Of a DNA stretch of 64,000 bases, positions 25,890-36,169 are shown one piece after another (positions within the stretch are counted from its first letter, which is position 1; each line of letters opens with the position of its first letter). Origin of the DNA: CAVPMW01 sp963706515. GTDB taxonomy: Bacteria; Chloroflexota; Anaerolineae; Anaerolineales; UBA4823. Under the pieces are notes generated by a model, which ran no database searches, had not been told where the DNA came from, and worked only from the letters and a program-made list of their open reading frames with translations. The DNA lies in contig CAVPMW010000002.1 of assembly GCA_963706515.1 (NCBI GenBank), positions 124,001 through 188,000 on the forward strand. The letters are read 5' to 3'. A program made the position numbers and the translations under genes.

Positions 25890-28136
25890 TTATTGCTGGT
25901 AGGGTCTTAAGATGGGCGATGGACGCTCGTGGGGATCAGTAATAGCAGGGAGGGGAAGAGGCTCATAAGAGACATTACTGCCGATGCTTCCATAGGGGAT
26001 GTAATAGAGAAGGGTGACGCTATTCGCTCCCTGTCCGATATCCTGAAAAGCGTAGATCAAGTAATTTCCATCCGGGCTCCACTGAGGGTCCCGGTAGCAG
26101 CATTTCTGTTGGACCGGATTGACGGCTGGATAGGACTTATATAATTGCATATTATAGAGATACAAATCACCAAAACCATCATTCCGGACATTGTTCGTCA
26201 GAGCGAATAGGTATTCTCCATCCCAACCGATACTCTGGAGGATAGGTTGTTTGTCATATCCCTTCACTTGAAAACGAGGCGGTGGGAAATTATCTTCGAT
26301 GTGTGGGTTTGGCGTGCACCGAGTTACGTCGATCACCTGAACCACATCCGCACGCATTCCTTGAACTACGCTCAGTAAGATTAATGCCAGATACTGATCA
26401 TTTTTTGACCAATAAGCGTCTTTCACCAGGTTGCGCTCATACGGCGCATAATCTTTGCATTCTGCCATAGCTGCCAGCTTATTGCGGTTTTTTACCTTTT
26501 TTAAGGCGTCGACATCGAAAGGAATGATAAATAATTGGTTATCCAGACTCAGCGCCGCGCGCCCCCCGTCATTGGACAGGCGAAAGGAATTTACACTGTC
26601 TGAAAAATTGAAACAGGTAATCATCTCACTCTGCCGAGAATCGACGTTCACGGTAAATAAACATTTTCCAGAGAGATACAGGATGGTTTCGCCATCGTGA
26701 GACCACTGCAGACTTCTCTTTTCGGAGCTGTCTGTGGTCACTCGTACCAGATCTGTCCCATCCAGATTTGCCATGTAGATATCACGGTGATTGAGATAGG
26801 CAATCTTATCTGCGCCGCCTATCAAAGGCGGCGCCGCCGGCTTAGATATTGTAGGCATCGGAGATGGATAAATAATTGTAGGAGTAAGCGGTAGTTCTGT
26901 TATCGTTGGCACTTCGAGGACTACAGGCACTTCAGTCGGTTTAATGACTTCGCGGACAGCCGTGCTGCTAGGCGGAATAGGAGTCCTAGTGGGTTCTATC
27001 GCTACCGGGCTGCTTGGAGAGCTTGCAGCTGCTATGGCAGGCATGTCTCTGAGATTGGCGATGAAGGCGATTCCAAGGATTGTTAAAAGTCCCAGAATAA
27101 ATAAACTGATTGCTGCGACACTGATAACCAGACCGGTGTGTGTTTTCTTAATCCTTGCTGGGAGCTCTAATGATGGGGAGGGAGTGGTTAGGGAGAGTGT
27201 TGTAGCTGAGGTATTTGCCGATCCAGTCTGTCCGAGGGGATCCTTCGGGTGAAGAACGATTGTGGCAGCCTGCTTGGATCCATTCCGCGGCAAGGTTGGC
27301 GAGGGTTGTACTGCATTTTCGAGAGCAGCTGCCAGCTCAATCGCTTTTGTATAGCGATCAATGGGCTCCTTCGCCATAGCCTTATGGATGATTTCACCGA
27401 CTGCTGGAGGTAGATCAGGCCGGTCATCGCTGATCTGTGGCACAGGCTCCAGGATGTGCATCATCATTGTTCTTACCGGCGTATCCCCTTGATAGGGAAC
27501 CCTGCCAGCTAACATCTGAAAAATTAGCACTCCCATCGAGTAAATATCACTGCGCCCATCGACATCTTTCTCTCCCTGGACCTGCTCTGGGCTCATATAG
27601 GCAGGTGTTCCGATAATTCCACCCTGGGTCAGTGTAGAAGTACCATCCGCGGATAAGCGGGCAATGCCAAAGTCCGACAAGAACGCATTTCCATATTGAT
27701 CATAAAGAATGTTTCCCGGTTTTATGTCACGATGGATGATCCCGCGTGCGTGAGCCGCGTCGAGTGCAGGTGCAAGGCGGGAAATGATGTGGGACGTCTC
27801 TTCGGTAGAAATCGGTCCAACATTAATTCTATCGACCAGCGATCCGCCTGCCATGTAGCGCATCACGATAAATAATTGATTTTGATCCTCGCCCAAATCG
27901 TAGACAGGCACAATGGCAGGATGCTCGAGAGATGCAATCAGGCGGGCTTCGCGTTGGAAGCGATTGCGAAATTCGCTCTCGTGTAAAAAAGCTGGAGGGA
28001 GAACCTTGATCGCGACAGGTCTCTCAAAGCTGGGATCATAGCCTTCGTAGACCGCAGACATGCCACCATGGCCTATTTCGGCTTTAATTTCATATCTTCC
28101 AATGCTTGCTGGAAACATACCCATCCCAAAATGCAC
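25890..28136 (-). CDS. Transmembrane Ser/Thr protein kinase with TolB/WD40-like repeats
   Basis: 748 residues. The PASTA-less bacterial Hanks kinase domain fills residues 13-270: glycine loop EIGHGGMSAVYEG, catalytic Lys in VAIKVLPP, HRDIKPGNILYD, DFGIARL and SPEQVQG. After a Pro/Ser/Thr-rich linker a single span (LVISVAAISLFILGLLTILG) leads to an extracytoplasmic part with another Thr/Pro linker and several PD40/TolB-like repeats (IYMANLDGTDLVRVT, LQWSHDGETILYLSG, PQWSPDGNYLIYAF). Such receptors probably sense an envelope or extracellular ligand. Three closely spaced Met codons leave the exact start uncertain by up to six residues. It lies 112 bp after upp. Confidence 0.92.
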   Translation of the reverse strand: MHFGMGMFPASIGRYEIKAEIGHGGMSAVYEGYDPSFERPVAIKVLPPAFLHESEFRNRFQREARLIASLEHPAIVPVYDLGEDQNQLFIVMRYMAGGSLVDRINVGPISTEETSHIISRLAPALDAAHARGIIHRDIKPGNILYDQYGNAFLSDFGIARLSADGTSTLTQGGIIGTPAYMSPEQVQGEKDVDGRSDIYSMGVLIFQMLAGRVPYQGDTPVRTMMMHILEPVPQISDDRPDLPPAVGEIIHKAMAKEPIDRYTKAIELAAALENAVQPSPTLPRNGSKQAATIVLHPKDPLGQTGSANTSATTLSLTTPSPSLELPARIKKTHTGLVISVAAISLFILGLLTILGIAFIANLRDMPAIAAASSPSSPVAIEPTRTPIPPSSTAVREVIKPTEVPVVLEVPTITELPLTPTIIYPSPMPTISKPAAPPLIGGADKIAYLNHRDIYMANLDGTDLVRVTTDSSEKRSLQWSHDGETILYLSGKCLFTVNVDSRQSEMITCFNFSDSVNSFRLSNDGGRAALSLDNQLFIIPFDVDALKKVKNRNKLAAMAECKDYAPYERNLVKDAYWSKNDQYLALILLSVVQGMRADVVQVIDVTRCTPNPHIEDNFPPPRFQVKGYDKQPILQSIGWDGEYLFALTNNVRNDGFGDLYLYNMQLYKSYPAVNPVQQKCCYRDPQWSPDGNYLIYAFQDIGQGANSVTLLYYIPYGSIGSNVSYEPLPLPAITDPHERPSPILRPYQQ

Positions 28137-28248
28137 CGTGATGACATTACCCTGCTTACAGCAGGTAATGTATATTCTACGGCGGAATCAGGCGGTACAA
28201 GCCACCCTTCTGAATTGAAAGCCTTCCAGAGATGTTATGTTTTTCCGA

Positions 28249-28875
28249 TTATCCGGTGCCGAACTGCCGGTCGCCGGCATCCCCCAGGCCAGGTAGTATA
28301 TATCCACGATCGTTCAGGTGGTCATCTATTGCAGCCAAAAAAATTGGTACATCTGGATGATGCCCTTCCATTAATGCTATTCCTTCCGGTGCACCGATAA
28401 TTCCGACGAACTTTATTTTCTTTACTCCCCATCGTTTTAAGACGTCACACGTTGCAACCGCGGAACCCCCGGTTGCCAACATCGGGTCCAGGATCAAACA
28501 TACCGATACCGTCGGCTCGATCGGAAGCTTATTGTAATATTCAACTGGCTTCAAGGTTTTCTCGTCTCGATAGATGCCAATATGCCAGACTTCCGCGGAA
28601 GGCATCAAACCCCATACACCTTCTACCATACCCAACCCGGCGCGAAGGATGGGGACCAACCCGATTTTTTCTTTCAATTCTTTTCCCGAGGTGAGCGCCA
28701 GGGGAGTCATAACCTCCCGGCTAATTGTCGCTAAATCTGCCGTTGCTTCATAGGCAAGTAACGCAGCGATTTCTCTGATCAGCTCCCTGAATTTTTTGGG
28801 GTCTGTTTTCTGGTCTCGCAATCGAGCGAGCTTGTGGTGGACGAGCGGGTGCGTTGATTCGTGGATATTGGCCAT
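28249..28875 (-). CDS. upp: Uracil phosphoribosyltransferase
   Basis: 208 residues, the normal size. It salvages uracil with PRPP to give UMP. The PRPP-binding motif is LILDPMLATGGSA, and the uracil-binding C-terminus reads GYILPGLGDAGDRQFGTG. GGAGGTC precedes the ATG. The pyrimidine-nucleoside phosphorylase at 37 kb would supply free uracil, but the genes are not linked in an operon. Confidence 0.97.
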   Translation of the reverse strand: MANIHESTHPLVHHKLARLRDQKTDPKKFRELIREIAALLAYEATADLATISREVMTPLALTSGKELKEKIGLVPILRAGLGMVEGVWGLMPSAEVWHIGIYRDEKTLKPVEYYNKLPIEPTVSVCLILDPMLATGGSAVATCDVLKRWGVKKIKFVGIIGAPEGIALMEGHHPDVPIFLAAIDDHLNDRGYILPGLGDAGDRQFGTG

Positions 28876-29015
28876 GATCGACCTCCAAAAGGATATTAAA
28901 TTTGAGGTATTTCTACTTGTTTTGGGAGCATTCCGCGGTGCAAGAGTTATCTCCCGCTCGGATCAGTCATTCAGACTGCCGCTTGGCGATAAGAGTATTA
29001 TAGCTGTATTCGGGT

Positions 29016-29021
29016 TATAAT
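29016..29021 (+). promoter_or_regulatory. -10 box of ruvB, suggesting a leaderless transcript
   Basis: A perfect TATAAT ends 7 bp before the ruvB ATG at 29029, and no Shine-Dalgarno sequence exists between them. Transcription would start at or next to the start codon. No clear -35 box is seen. Confidence 0.45.
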
Positions 29022-29028
29022 CATCGCC

Positions 29029-30027
29029 ATGAACGACAATCCGTTAAGATTGGTGAATCCACTTCCCCAGCCAGAAGATAGGATGAACCAGACGTTAAGG
29101 CCGCGACTGCTAAATGATCTGATCGGGCAGGATAAGGTAAAAGAGAACCTACAAATACTGATTCTTGCAGCGAAGAAGCGCGAAGAACCTCTCGACCATG
29201 TCCTTTTCTACGGTCCACCGGGCTTGGGAAAAACGACCATGGCGCACGTCCTGGCAAATGAAATGGCGGTGAATATTAAAGTAACTTCAGGGCCAGCGAT
29301 AGAACGCCCGGGAGACCTGGCTGCAATATTGACCAATCTGCGGGCCGGGGATATTTTATTTATTGACGAAGTGCATCGTTTAGGTAAAGCAATCGAAGAG
29401 GTATTGTATCCAGCCATGGAGGATTATGCGCTGGATATTATTATTGGAAAAGGACCATCTGCGCGTTCCATCCGGCTCAAGCTGCCGCATTTCACAGTAA
29501 TCGGTGCAACGACCCGCCTGGCGTTAATGACCGCACCATTGCGAACTCGCTTTGGTGCAATTTACCGCCTGGATTTTTATTCCCTGGAGGCGATCCAGGC
29601 GATCGTGAGGCGTGCAGCCGGCGTGCTGCACATCATTGCTGAGGAAGACGGTATTGCGGAGATCGCCAGGCGCGCCAGGGGCACTCCACGAGTCGCTTTG
29701 CGCCTCTTACGACGCGTGCGCGACTTTGCTGAAGTTCGTGAAAATGGCGTGATCACTCTGGCGGCTGCGAAACAGGCGCTGGATTTAATGGATGTAGATA
29801 CTTTGGGATTAGATGACCTGGACCGCAGGGTCCTGCGAACGGTAATCGAAAAATACGAAGGTGGACCGGTTGGGCTGAATACGATCAGCGCCTCGATCAG
29901 CGAGGAGCCAGATACGATCATGGATGTCGTGGAACCCTATTTGCTCCAGCTCGGATTCCTCGAACGAACTCCCCAGGGCAGGGTGGCAACCCGCCTGGCT
30001 TACGAGCACTCTCGCTTTCCCGTATGA
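29029..30027 (+). CDS. ruvB: Holliday junction branch-migration helicase RuvB
   Basis: 332 residues. An AAA+ motor that with RuvA drives branch migration. Walker A GPPGLGKTTMA, Walker B ILFIDEVHRL, sensor 1 IGATTRL, Arg finger region PLRTRFG, and the C-terminal winged helix (GLNTISASISEE ... GFLERTPQGRVATRLAY) are all intact. ruvA and ruvC are not adjacent. It is followed by a DUF2905 gene and queA, an arrangement common in several phyla. Confidence 0.97.
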   Translation: MNDNPLRLVNPLPQPEDRMNQTLRPRLLNDLIGQDKVKENLQILILAAKKREEPLDHVLFYGPPGLGKTTMAHVLANEMAVNIKVTSGPAIERPGDLAAILTNLRAGDILFIDEVHRLGKAIEEVLYPAMEDYALDIIIGKGPSARSIRLKLPHFTVIGATTRLALMTAPLRTRFGAIYRLDFYSLEAIQAIVRRAAGVLHIIAEEDGIAEIARRARGTPRVALRLLRRVRDFAEVRENGVITLAAAKQALDLMDVDTLGLDDLDRRVLRTVIEKYEGGPVGLNTISASISEEPDTIMDVVEPYLLQLGFLERTPQGRVATRLAYEHSRFPV

Positions 30028-30069
30028 AAAAGATGCCCAAAATAGATTGTTCTGAAAGCCAGCCAACCG

Positions 30070-30306
30070 GTGAATAATTTGGAGCTTTTTGGAAGGCTGC
30101 TCGTTTTTGGCGGTCTGATCACTGCCATGCTCGGTGGATTGATCATAGTATTTGGTCGCTGGGGAGTTCCCTTGGGGCATTTACCTGGCGACATCCGGAT
30201 CCAAGGTGAGAATGTGACCTGCTTGATCCCCATCGTCTCGATGATTTTCCTCTCGATTGTGCTGACCATCGTTCTGAACGTCCTCCTGCGTTTATTAAGA
30301 AAATAG
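30070..30306 (+). CDS. DUF2905 family small membrane protein
   Basis: 78 residues with a GTG start. Two membrane spans flank the family signature LGHLPGDIRIQGENV. Function unknown; genes of this family are often found between ruvB and queA, as here, where the spacing is 42 and 21 bp. Confidence 0.85.
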   Translation: MNNLELFGRLLVFGGLITAMLGGLIIVFGRWGVPLGHLPGDIRIQGENVTCLIPIVSMIFLSIVLTIVLNVLLRLLRK

Positions 30307-30327
30307 ACGAAAATAACCGGTTCCCCG

Positions 30328-31350
30328 ATGCGTACCGCAGATTTTGATTACGATCTACCGGCTGATCGCATCGCCCAGACGCCACTCGAGCCGCGGGATG
30401 CCTCAAGATTGTTAATCCTGGACCGCAAGACAGGTCAAATCAGCCACAGCACCTTCGCTAATCTCGGAGAATACCTTTCAGAGGGCGATGCTCTGGCAAT
30501 TAACCAAACCCGGGTCATCCGTGCCCGATTGTTTGCTCGAAAAATGCCGAGCGGGGGGCGGGTTGAGCTGCTGCTGATCCAGCGAAAAAATCCATGGGTA
30601 TGGGAATCTCTGGTAGGCGGTAAGGGATTGAAAGTTGGACAAAGACTGAAGGTTGATGGCGGTCTTGAGGCAGCCATCGTTGCAGAGCTGTCAGGCGCGA
30701 GAAGGCTGATCCAATTTACCAACCCGATCGATGATTTATTGGACGAGCTCGGCGAGATGCCGCTCCCTCCTTATATCCATGTACCGCTGGAAGACCCGGA
30801 GCGATACCAGACGGTATACTCGAGGTTATCAGGCTCGGTAGCAGCGCCGACTGCAGGACTGCACTTTACCCCCGTGCTGATGGACCGGTTGCAAAGACGA
30901 GGAATAAAATTCATCCCACTCACCTTGCATGTCGGGCTAGATACCTTCGCACCGGTCACGGAGGCGGACCCTGAGCAGCATATGATCCATACAGAATGGT
31001 GCCAGATCGACCAGGAGTCTGCACAAATGGTGAATGAAGTCCGGAAATCGGGGGGACGGATCATCGCCGTGGGCACTACCAGCGTTCGAACCTTAGAAAC
31101 CGCCGCAAGGCTGGCAGACCTAGATAAAACGATCAAACCCTTTGAATGTGCTACGGACCTTTTTATCCTGCCGGGTTTCCAATTCAAGCTGGTCGATGCA
31201 ATGATTACGAATTTTCACCTGCCGCGCTCAACGCTGCTGATGCTGGTGAGCGCCTTCGCAGGCAGAGAGCTGATATTGCAAGCCTATCAGGAGGCAATCG
31301 AAGCCGGTTACCGCTTTTATTCGTTCGGCGATGCGATGCTGATTGTTTAG
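30328..31350 (+). CDS. queA: S-adenosylmethionine:tRNA ribosyltransferase-isomerase
   Basis: 340 residues. QueA transfers and isomerises the ribosyl group of SAM onto preQ1-tRNA to form epoxyqueuosine. Typical segments are FDYDLPADRIAQTP, GRVELLLIQ, APTAGLHFT, LHVGLDTFAPV and GTTSVRTLE. Length and ends are normal. Other queuosine genes are not in the window. Confidence 0.97.
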   Translation: MRTADFDYDLPADRIAQTPLEPRDASRLLILDRKTGQISHSTFANLGEYLSEGDALAINQTRVIRARLFARKMPSGGRVELLLIQRKNPWVWESLVGGKGLKVGQRLKVDGGLEAAIVAELSGARRLIQFTNPIDDLLDELGEMPLPPYIHVPLEDPERYQTVYSRLSGSVAAPTAGLHFTPVLMDRLQRRGIKFIPLTLHVGLDTFAPVTEADPEQHMIHTEWCQIDQESAQMVNEVRKSGGRIIAVGTTSVRTLETAARLADLDKTIKPFECATDLFILPGFQFKLVDAMITNFHLPRSTLLMLVSAFAGRELILQAYQEAIEAGYRFYSFGDAMLIV

Positions 31351-31392
31351 ATTGATTAAAAGGATGCGTATCGAACTCTTTTTTTGGGACAG

Positions 31393-34300
31393 CTACCCGC
31401 TGACAGCTACCCGGTTACGCCCACTATTCTTGGCGGTATACATGGCACTATCCGCCACCGAGATCATTTCGGTAAGATCCATCGTCTCCGCATTAATGCA
31501 GGTGACACCAATGCTGGCAGTCACTTTAACCTGGTAATCCCCAACGAGTACGAAGGTTTCATTCACCACTTTTCTGATCCGTTCAGCGATAATTGTCGCA
31601 GATTTTATATTTGTCTCGGGCAGCAATATTACAAACTCTTCACCACCATAGCGAGCGAGGGTATCGATTTCGCGAATACTTTTCTGCAGGACACCCGCGA
31701 GATGCACCAGTACTCGGTCGCCAACGTCGTGACCAAAGCGGTCGTTCACCAGCTTGAAATCATCCAGGTCCAGCAAAATGAGCGACAATCCGCGTTTCAA
31801 CCTCTTCGAACGGCGCACTTCCCGTTCACCGAGCTCGAAAAGCTCGCGGCGATTATACAGATCCGTCAATGGATCCGTGACGGCTAATCTTTGCACTTCA
31901 TTGAATAATCGCGAATTGGTCAAAGCGACGGCTGCATAAGATGCCAGCATTTCCAGCAAGTATTTATCTTCATCGTTATATGCGTACGGTTGGTAGCTTT
32001 GACAGGAAAGCATTCCTAAAATTTGGTTGCCCAGGCGAATCGGTACTGCGAGAACAGACCGGATCGTCTCCGAGCGTCCAAACCGGAGAGGTGTATATTC
32101 ACTCGCATGGTTCTTGCAGATCTTCTATATAGATCGTCTCGCCGGTTTTTAATATATACCCGCTGAGGCCTTGATCAGGTGGAACCTTCCTGGGTGAAAT
32201 CCGCTCATCATGGTCAACCAGGTAAACAGCATCGATTTCATCATTTTCAGGGTCATACAAGGTGATAACGAACGCCTCACTGGGAGCCAATCGTGTGGCT
32301 GCCGTGTGGATCATCTCATATATATCTTCCGGCTCTGGTCGCGCAGAGATAATCTCCTGGCTCACCCGATGCAGGATTGCTCTCCGGTCAGCTGCCTGGC
32401 GTGCTTCGAGATACAGATGAGCATTACCCACGGCAATCGCGGCTTGTTGGGCGAATAAATTGAGGATGCGCCGGTCCGATTGGGTGAAGCTGCGCTGGTT
32501 GTTATCATCCACGACCCCAATAACCCCGACGAGACGCGAGCTGACCAGAAGCGGAGCAGCAATTATTGAATACCAGGGTACATCCTGTAATTGTGGGGAA
32601 CGTCCCTCCCAATGGTTGTAGTCCTCAATTGTGACCTCGGATAAATGCTCCGCGACCCAACCAATTACACCTTCGCCGACTTGCATGCGAACGCCAGTAT
32701 AATCGCGGCCCATATTGTAGCTGGAGACTACAAATAAATCCTTGCGAGCCTCATTGTATAATGCCAGCTCGCCTCCAGAAGCCTGAAGAAGCTCAGCAGC
32801 CCGCTGTAAAACAGCATCCAGCAGCTTGGAAAGCTCCAGCTCCGCGGAGATATCTGCAAGCGTAAGCCGGAGTGCATCCGAACTCGAGTGCCTGTTGGTG
32901 CTCTGCATTGTACAGGCGTACATTTTCTAAGGCGATTGCCACCTGGGCAGCAAATGTAGTCGCCAGGCGAACGTGGTCGGGTTGGAAATAATCTCGGCTC
33001 GAGCTGTGGATTGAAAGCATACCCATTAAATTATCACGTACTATTAATGGAACACCCATCCAGGAAAGGGTTTGGCGCTGGGAGTTCTCCGGCGAGTGAA
33101 ACAGATCTTGAGGCGCATTGCCCAGGACCAATGGCTTCCGGGATTCCAGGACGATCGAGGTAGGATGATCATCTGAAATAGGGAAGCGCATTCCACGCAC
33201 CATTTGAGTCTCCGGCCAACCCCGCCCGCCAAGGATCTCCAGGTAGCCATTACGCAGCAATTGAACGGAGGCGCTTTCATAAGGGATCACAAGAGCAAGC
33301 TGCTCGAGTATTCGATCGATGACCTCATCCGGGTTTAGAGTGCTGACCACCACTTCCATTGCTTTGCGTAAGGTTTCGGATTCGCGCGCCCGGCGCTCTG
33401 CCGCCTCCAGTAATTGAGCACTTTCTATGGTGATTGCAGCATGTTGAGCGAACGCCAACGCTATCTGTGCATCTTCGAGGGAATAAAAACCGGGCTGTTC
33501 CTTATCGAGGTTGAGCAGTCCAATGATCTCCCCATGAGCGACCAGGGGTACTCCCAGCCAACAGCGGATGTATTCGGCATTCTGCAGGGACTGCCAGCGT
33601 GAATCAACCCGCGTATCTGCGATGATGACCGGCAATCCACCTTCGAGAACTTGTTTCAAGTGAGGTAGCTCTGCCGAAACCTGGTTGATTTGTTCCTGAT
33701 CGGGAGAGTGAAAGCCACGATTTGCGACTATCGTAACAGTTCCATCCTGGACCAGCATGATTGCGGAGGAGTCATAGCTGACTACGCGCGCCAGCTGTTC
33801 CAGGATTACACCCAAAACGTGTTTCAAGCCGAGGCTCAGATTTGAGCTGCTGGCGGTTTCGACCAGGGTTTCGGCGCGTTCGCGCTGTTTTGCCTCAGAT
33901 TTTTCAAGCCAATCCATCTCAACTATTGCAGCGATCTGATTGGCAGCCAATTCCAGTATTTCCTCTTCATCGCGAGTAAGATCGCTATTATCCGAGTCGC
34001 GGTTTATCCAAAGCAGACCACATAAATTGTCATCAAAAATGATCGGGGCAATTAAAATATGGCTGCTATCTCTATCGAAGGAGATACCCAAGAGGCAAGA
34101 TTTTTGGATTTCTGACAGAGCGGCAGGGAAATAGATCTTCTGTAGATCATCAGGAAAATCCTTTTCCACTGGACCGGAGATGAATTCAGAAAAACGAAAT
34201 CTGTTTTGCGCCTTAAAGCCAAGACCCGGGGTGAATACAAGCTCTGCTCGCCCGTTTTTATTATCGCTGATAGCTGTGAGGATTTGACCGGTGGAGTAAT

Positions 34301-34394
34301 ACTCGCTCAAAGCCTGCATAACTTGATCTATCCTGCTGGATAGATCGCCATGGGTGGTAATTGCTAAAGAGATCCGGCTTAAGGTTTGATGCAT
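31393..34394 (-). pseudogene. Multi-GAF diguanylate cyclase, split by two frameshifts
   Basis: Three overlapping frames form one protein of about 1000 residues. From ATG 34394 it has three GAF domains, then the frame breaks near 32878-32882 (ALEFGC versus FDALRLTLADIS). The second frame carries a fourth and part of a fifth GAF domain and breaks near 32108-32116 (EDLQEPCE-stop versus HASEYTPLRFG). The third completes GAF5 and a GGDEF domain with active site ARYGGEEFVILLPE and an I-site REID five residues upstream, so it should make c-di-GMP and be product-inhibited. Both breaks are one extra base. No membrane span is seen. All domains keep strong conservation, so either the base calls are wrong or the inactivation is recent. 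Confidence 0.8.
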
Positions 34395-34590
34395 CAGCGT
34401 TTCCGGATAGGGTTTCCGAGATTAATATCCACAATCTGTCAGAAACGTCGTAATTGAATCAGAATTCCCCAATGAAATGAGTGTTCGGCGGGCGTTTGCC
34501 GGCCTCACATTAGAGATCATTATATCCAGATTCTTGGGAGTTTACTGAATGAGTAAACCCGTCTAGATTGACAGGTCTGTTAGCTGAAGA

Positions 34591-36018
34591 TCAGATGATT
34601 TCAATACGGTTTTTACCCAAGTTTTTTGCCAGATAAAGAGCCTTATCCGCACGGCTGAGGAGGGTGTCCAGATCGTCCTGTTCTGAGGTTAGTTTTGTTA
34701 CCCCAAGGCTGATGGTAACCCATACTTGAGCGGTATCAGCGATGATCGGTGCGGATTGAATTTTATAACGCAGTCTTTCACCAACGTTGGCAGCAACGTT
34801 AGTGTCAATTTCTGGCAGTAAAAGTGCAAATTCGTCGCCTCCGTAGCGACCGACAACATCTACCCGGCGTATATTGTTTCGTACCCGGTCGGCGATCTCT
34901 TGCAGCACCTTATCCCCCACGGCGTGACCGAAATTGTCATTGACATCCTTGAAACTATCGATATCCAGCATGATCGCTGAAAGAGGCCGCTCAAATCGGT
35001 GGCTGCGTTCAATCTCATGCTCGCCGAGCTCGAAAAAACCTCGCCGATTGTACAGGCCTGTCATCGGGTCTGTAATTGCCTGCCTCTGCACTTCTGCATG
35101 CAGCTGGGCGTTATTAATTGCATTCGTTACAGTGGCGGCAAAGCTGGCGAGAACATCCAGATCGGTTTGGTTATAACTATTGCGCTTGTCGGAGGCAAGG
35201 CAAAGAGCGCCAAGCGCCTCCTCCCCAAGAATGAGTGGGGCTACGATTGCAGAGTGAATTGTCTCTTGGGGTACCTCGGGGTTTTCGCCTTGGATAAGAT
35301 CATCCTGGCTCAAATCATTGATTATGATCGGTCTTCGTTCCCGGACAGAGATTGTAATGAAATCGTGGTTGTCCTTGAGAGTCAGTTTGCGGATCCGAGG
35401 GTCATTTTCCTGATATCCTAGAGCTCCCCGAATTTCTAATTTTCCGGTATCACGCGCGATCAAGTATAATGTCCCGTTGCTCCCGTTCGGAATGGCAATC
35501 ATCGCGGCATCGATGATTTGCCCGATCAGCAACTCCAGATCCAGGTTCGTCAGGAGTGCAGTGGTCGCGGTGTAGATTGCGTTGATCTGCCTGGAGTACT
35601 GGAGCGTCGACCTCTCCTCCAGGTATTGTTTATCGAGGATCTGACCAACGAGCTGGATTTCCCGGAGTGTGTCATCCGGATTAAAGAACCCGAGCACATC
35701 CCATTTTTGATAAACGAGCTCGCCTTTCCGGTGGTTGTCATAAAATTCAATGGAATGGGTGGGGTTTTGCGAGGTGAGCGCCGCAATTGGTCCTTGAAAA
35801 ATCTTTTGAACCGCTTCAGGAAAGTACCGAGAAAAGGATGAGCCAATCAATTGATCGTGGGTGACGGACATAAAATCCGCAAATGCGGCATTCGCTGCCG
35901 TCAGTATCCCATCCGGAGTGAGGCGACAGATTAATTCATGCTGGTTTTCAACGATGCTGCGATACAGTTCTTCACTGCGAGCCAGCTCTTGGTAACTCTT
36001 TTCGAATGATTGCAGCAT
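34591..36018 (-). CDS. PAS-GAF-GGDEF diguanylate cyclase
   Basis: 475 residues. A longer start at 36063 is rejected because ATG 36018 follows AGAGGTTCC. A PAS domain (residues 8-130, SEELYRSIVENQHELICRL), a GAF domain (about 150-300) and a GGDEF domain follow. The active site is GRYGGDEFALLLPE and the inhibitory RxxD site is RRVD, both intact, so it should synthesise c-di-GMP in response to a small ligand or redox signal. It lies about 200 bp upstream of the multi-GAF cyclase on the same strand. Confidence 0.93.
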   Translation of the reverse strand: MLQSFEKSYQELARSEELYRSIVENQHELICRLTPDGILTAANAAFADFMSVTHDQLIGSSFSRYFPEAVQKIFQGPIAALTSQNPTHSIEFYDNHRKGELVYQKWDVLGFFNPDDTLREIQLVGQILDKQYLEERSTLQYSRQINAIYTATTALLTNLDLELLIGQIIDAAMIAIPNGSNGTLYLIARDTGKLEIRGALGYQENDPRIRKLTLKDNHDFITISVRERRPIIINDLSQDDLIQGENPEVPQETIHSAIVAPLILGEEALGALCLASDKRNSYNQTDLDVLASFAATVTNAINNAQLHAEVQRQAITDPMTGLYNRRGFFELGEHEIERSHRFERPLSAIMLDIDSFKDVNDNFGHAVGDKVLQEIADRVRNNIRRVDVVGRYGGDEFALLLPEIDTNVAANVGERLRYKIQSAPIIADTAQVWVTISLGVTKLTSEQDDLDTLLSRADKALYLAKNLGKNRIEII

Positions 36019-36169
36019 GCAGGAACCTCTGGGGTATCCGGGGATTGATAACCTCAGCGACAAGATTATATAGTATATCTTAACCGCTTGTGAATTCTGT
36101 TATTATTAGAAAAATTGTGTGAATCCTTGGACCGTGAACTGAATAAAATTTGAGGCGCTATTAAGGGAA

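Noticed and set aside
28146..28174. Hairpin in the leader of the Ser/Thr kinase gene as a terminator
   Set aside because: Stem has a bulge, no T-run, and lies inside the short upp-kinase interval; evidence too weak.
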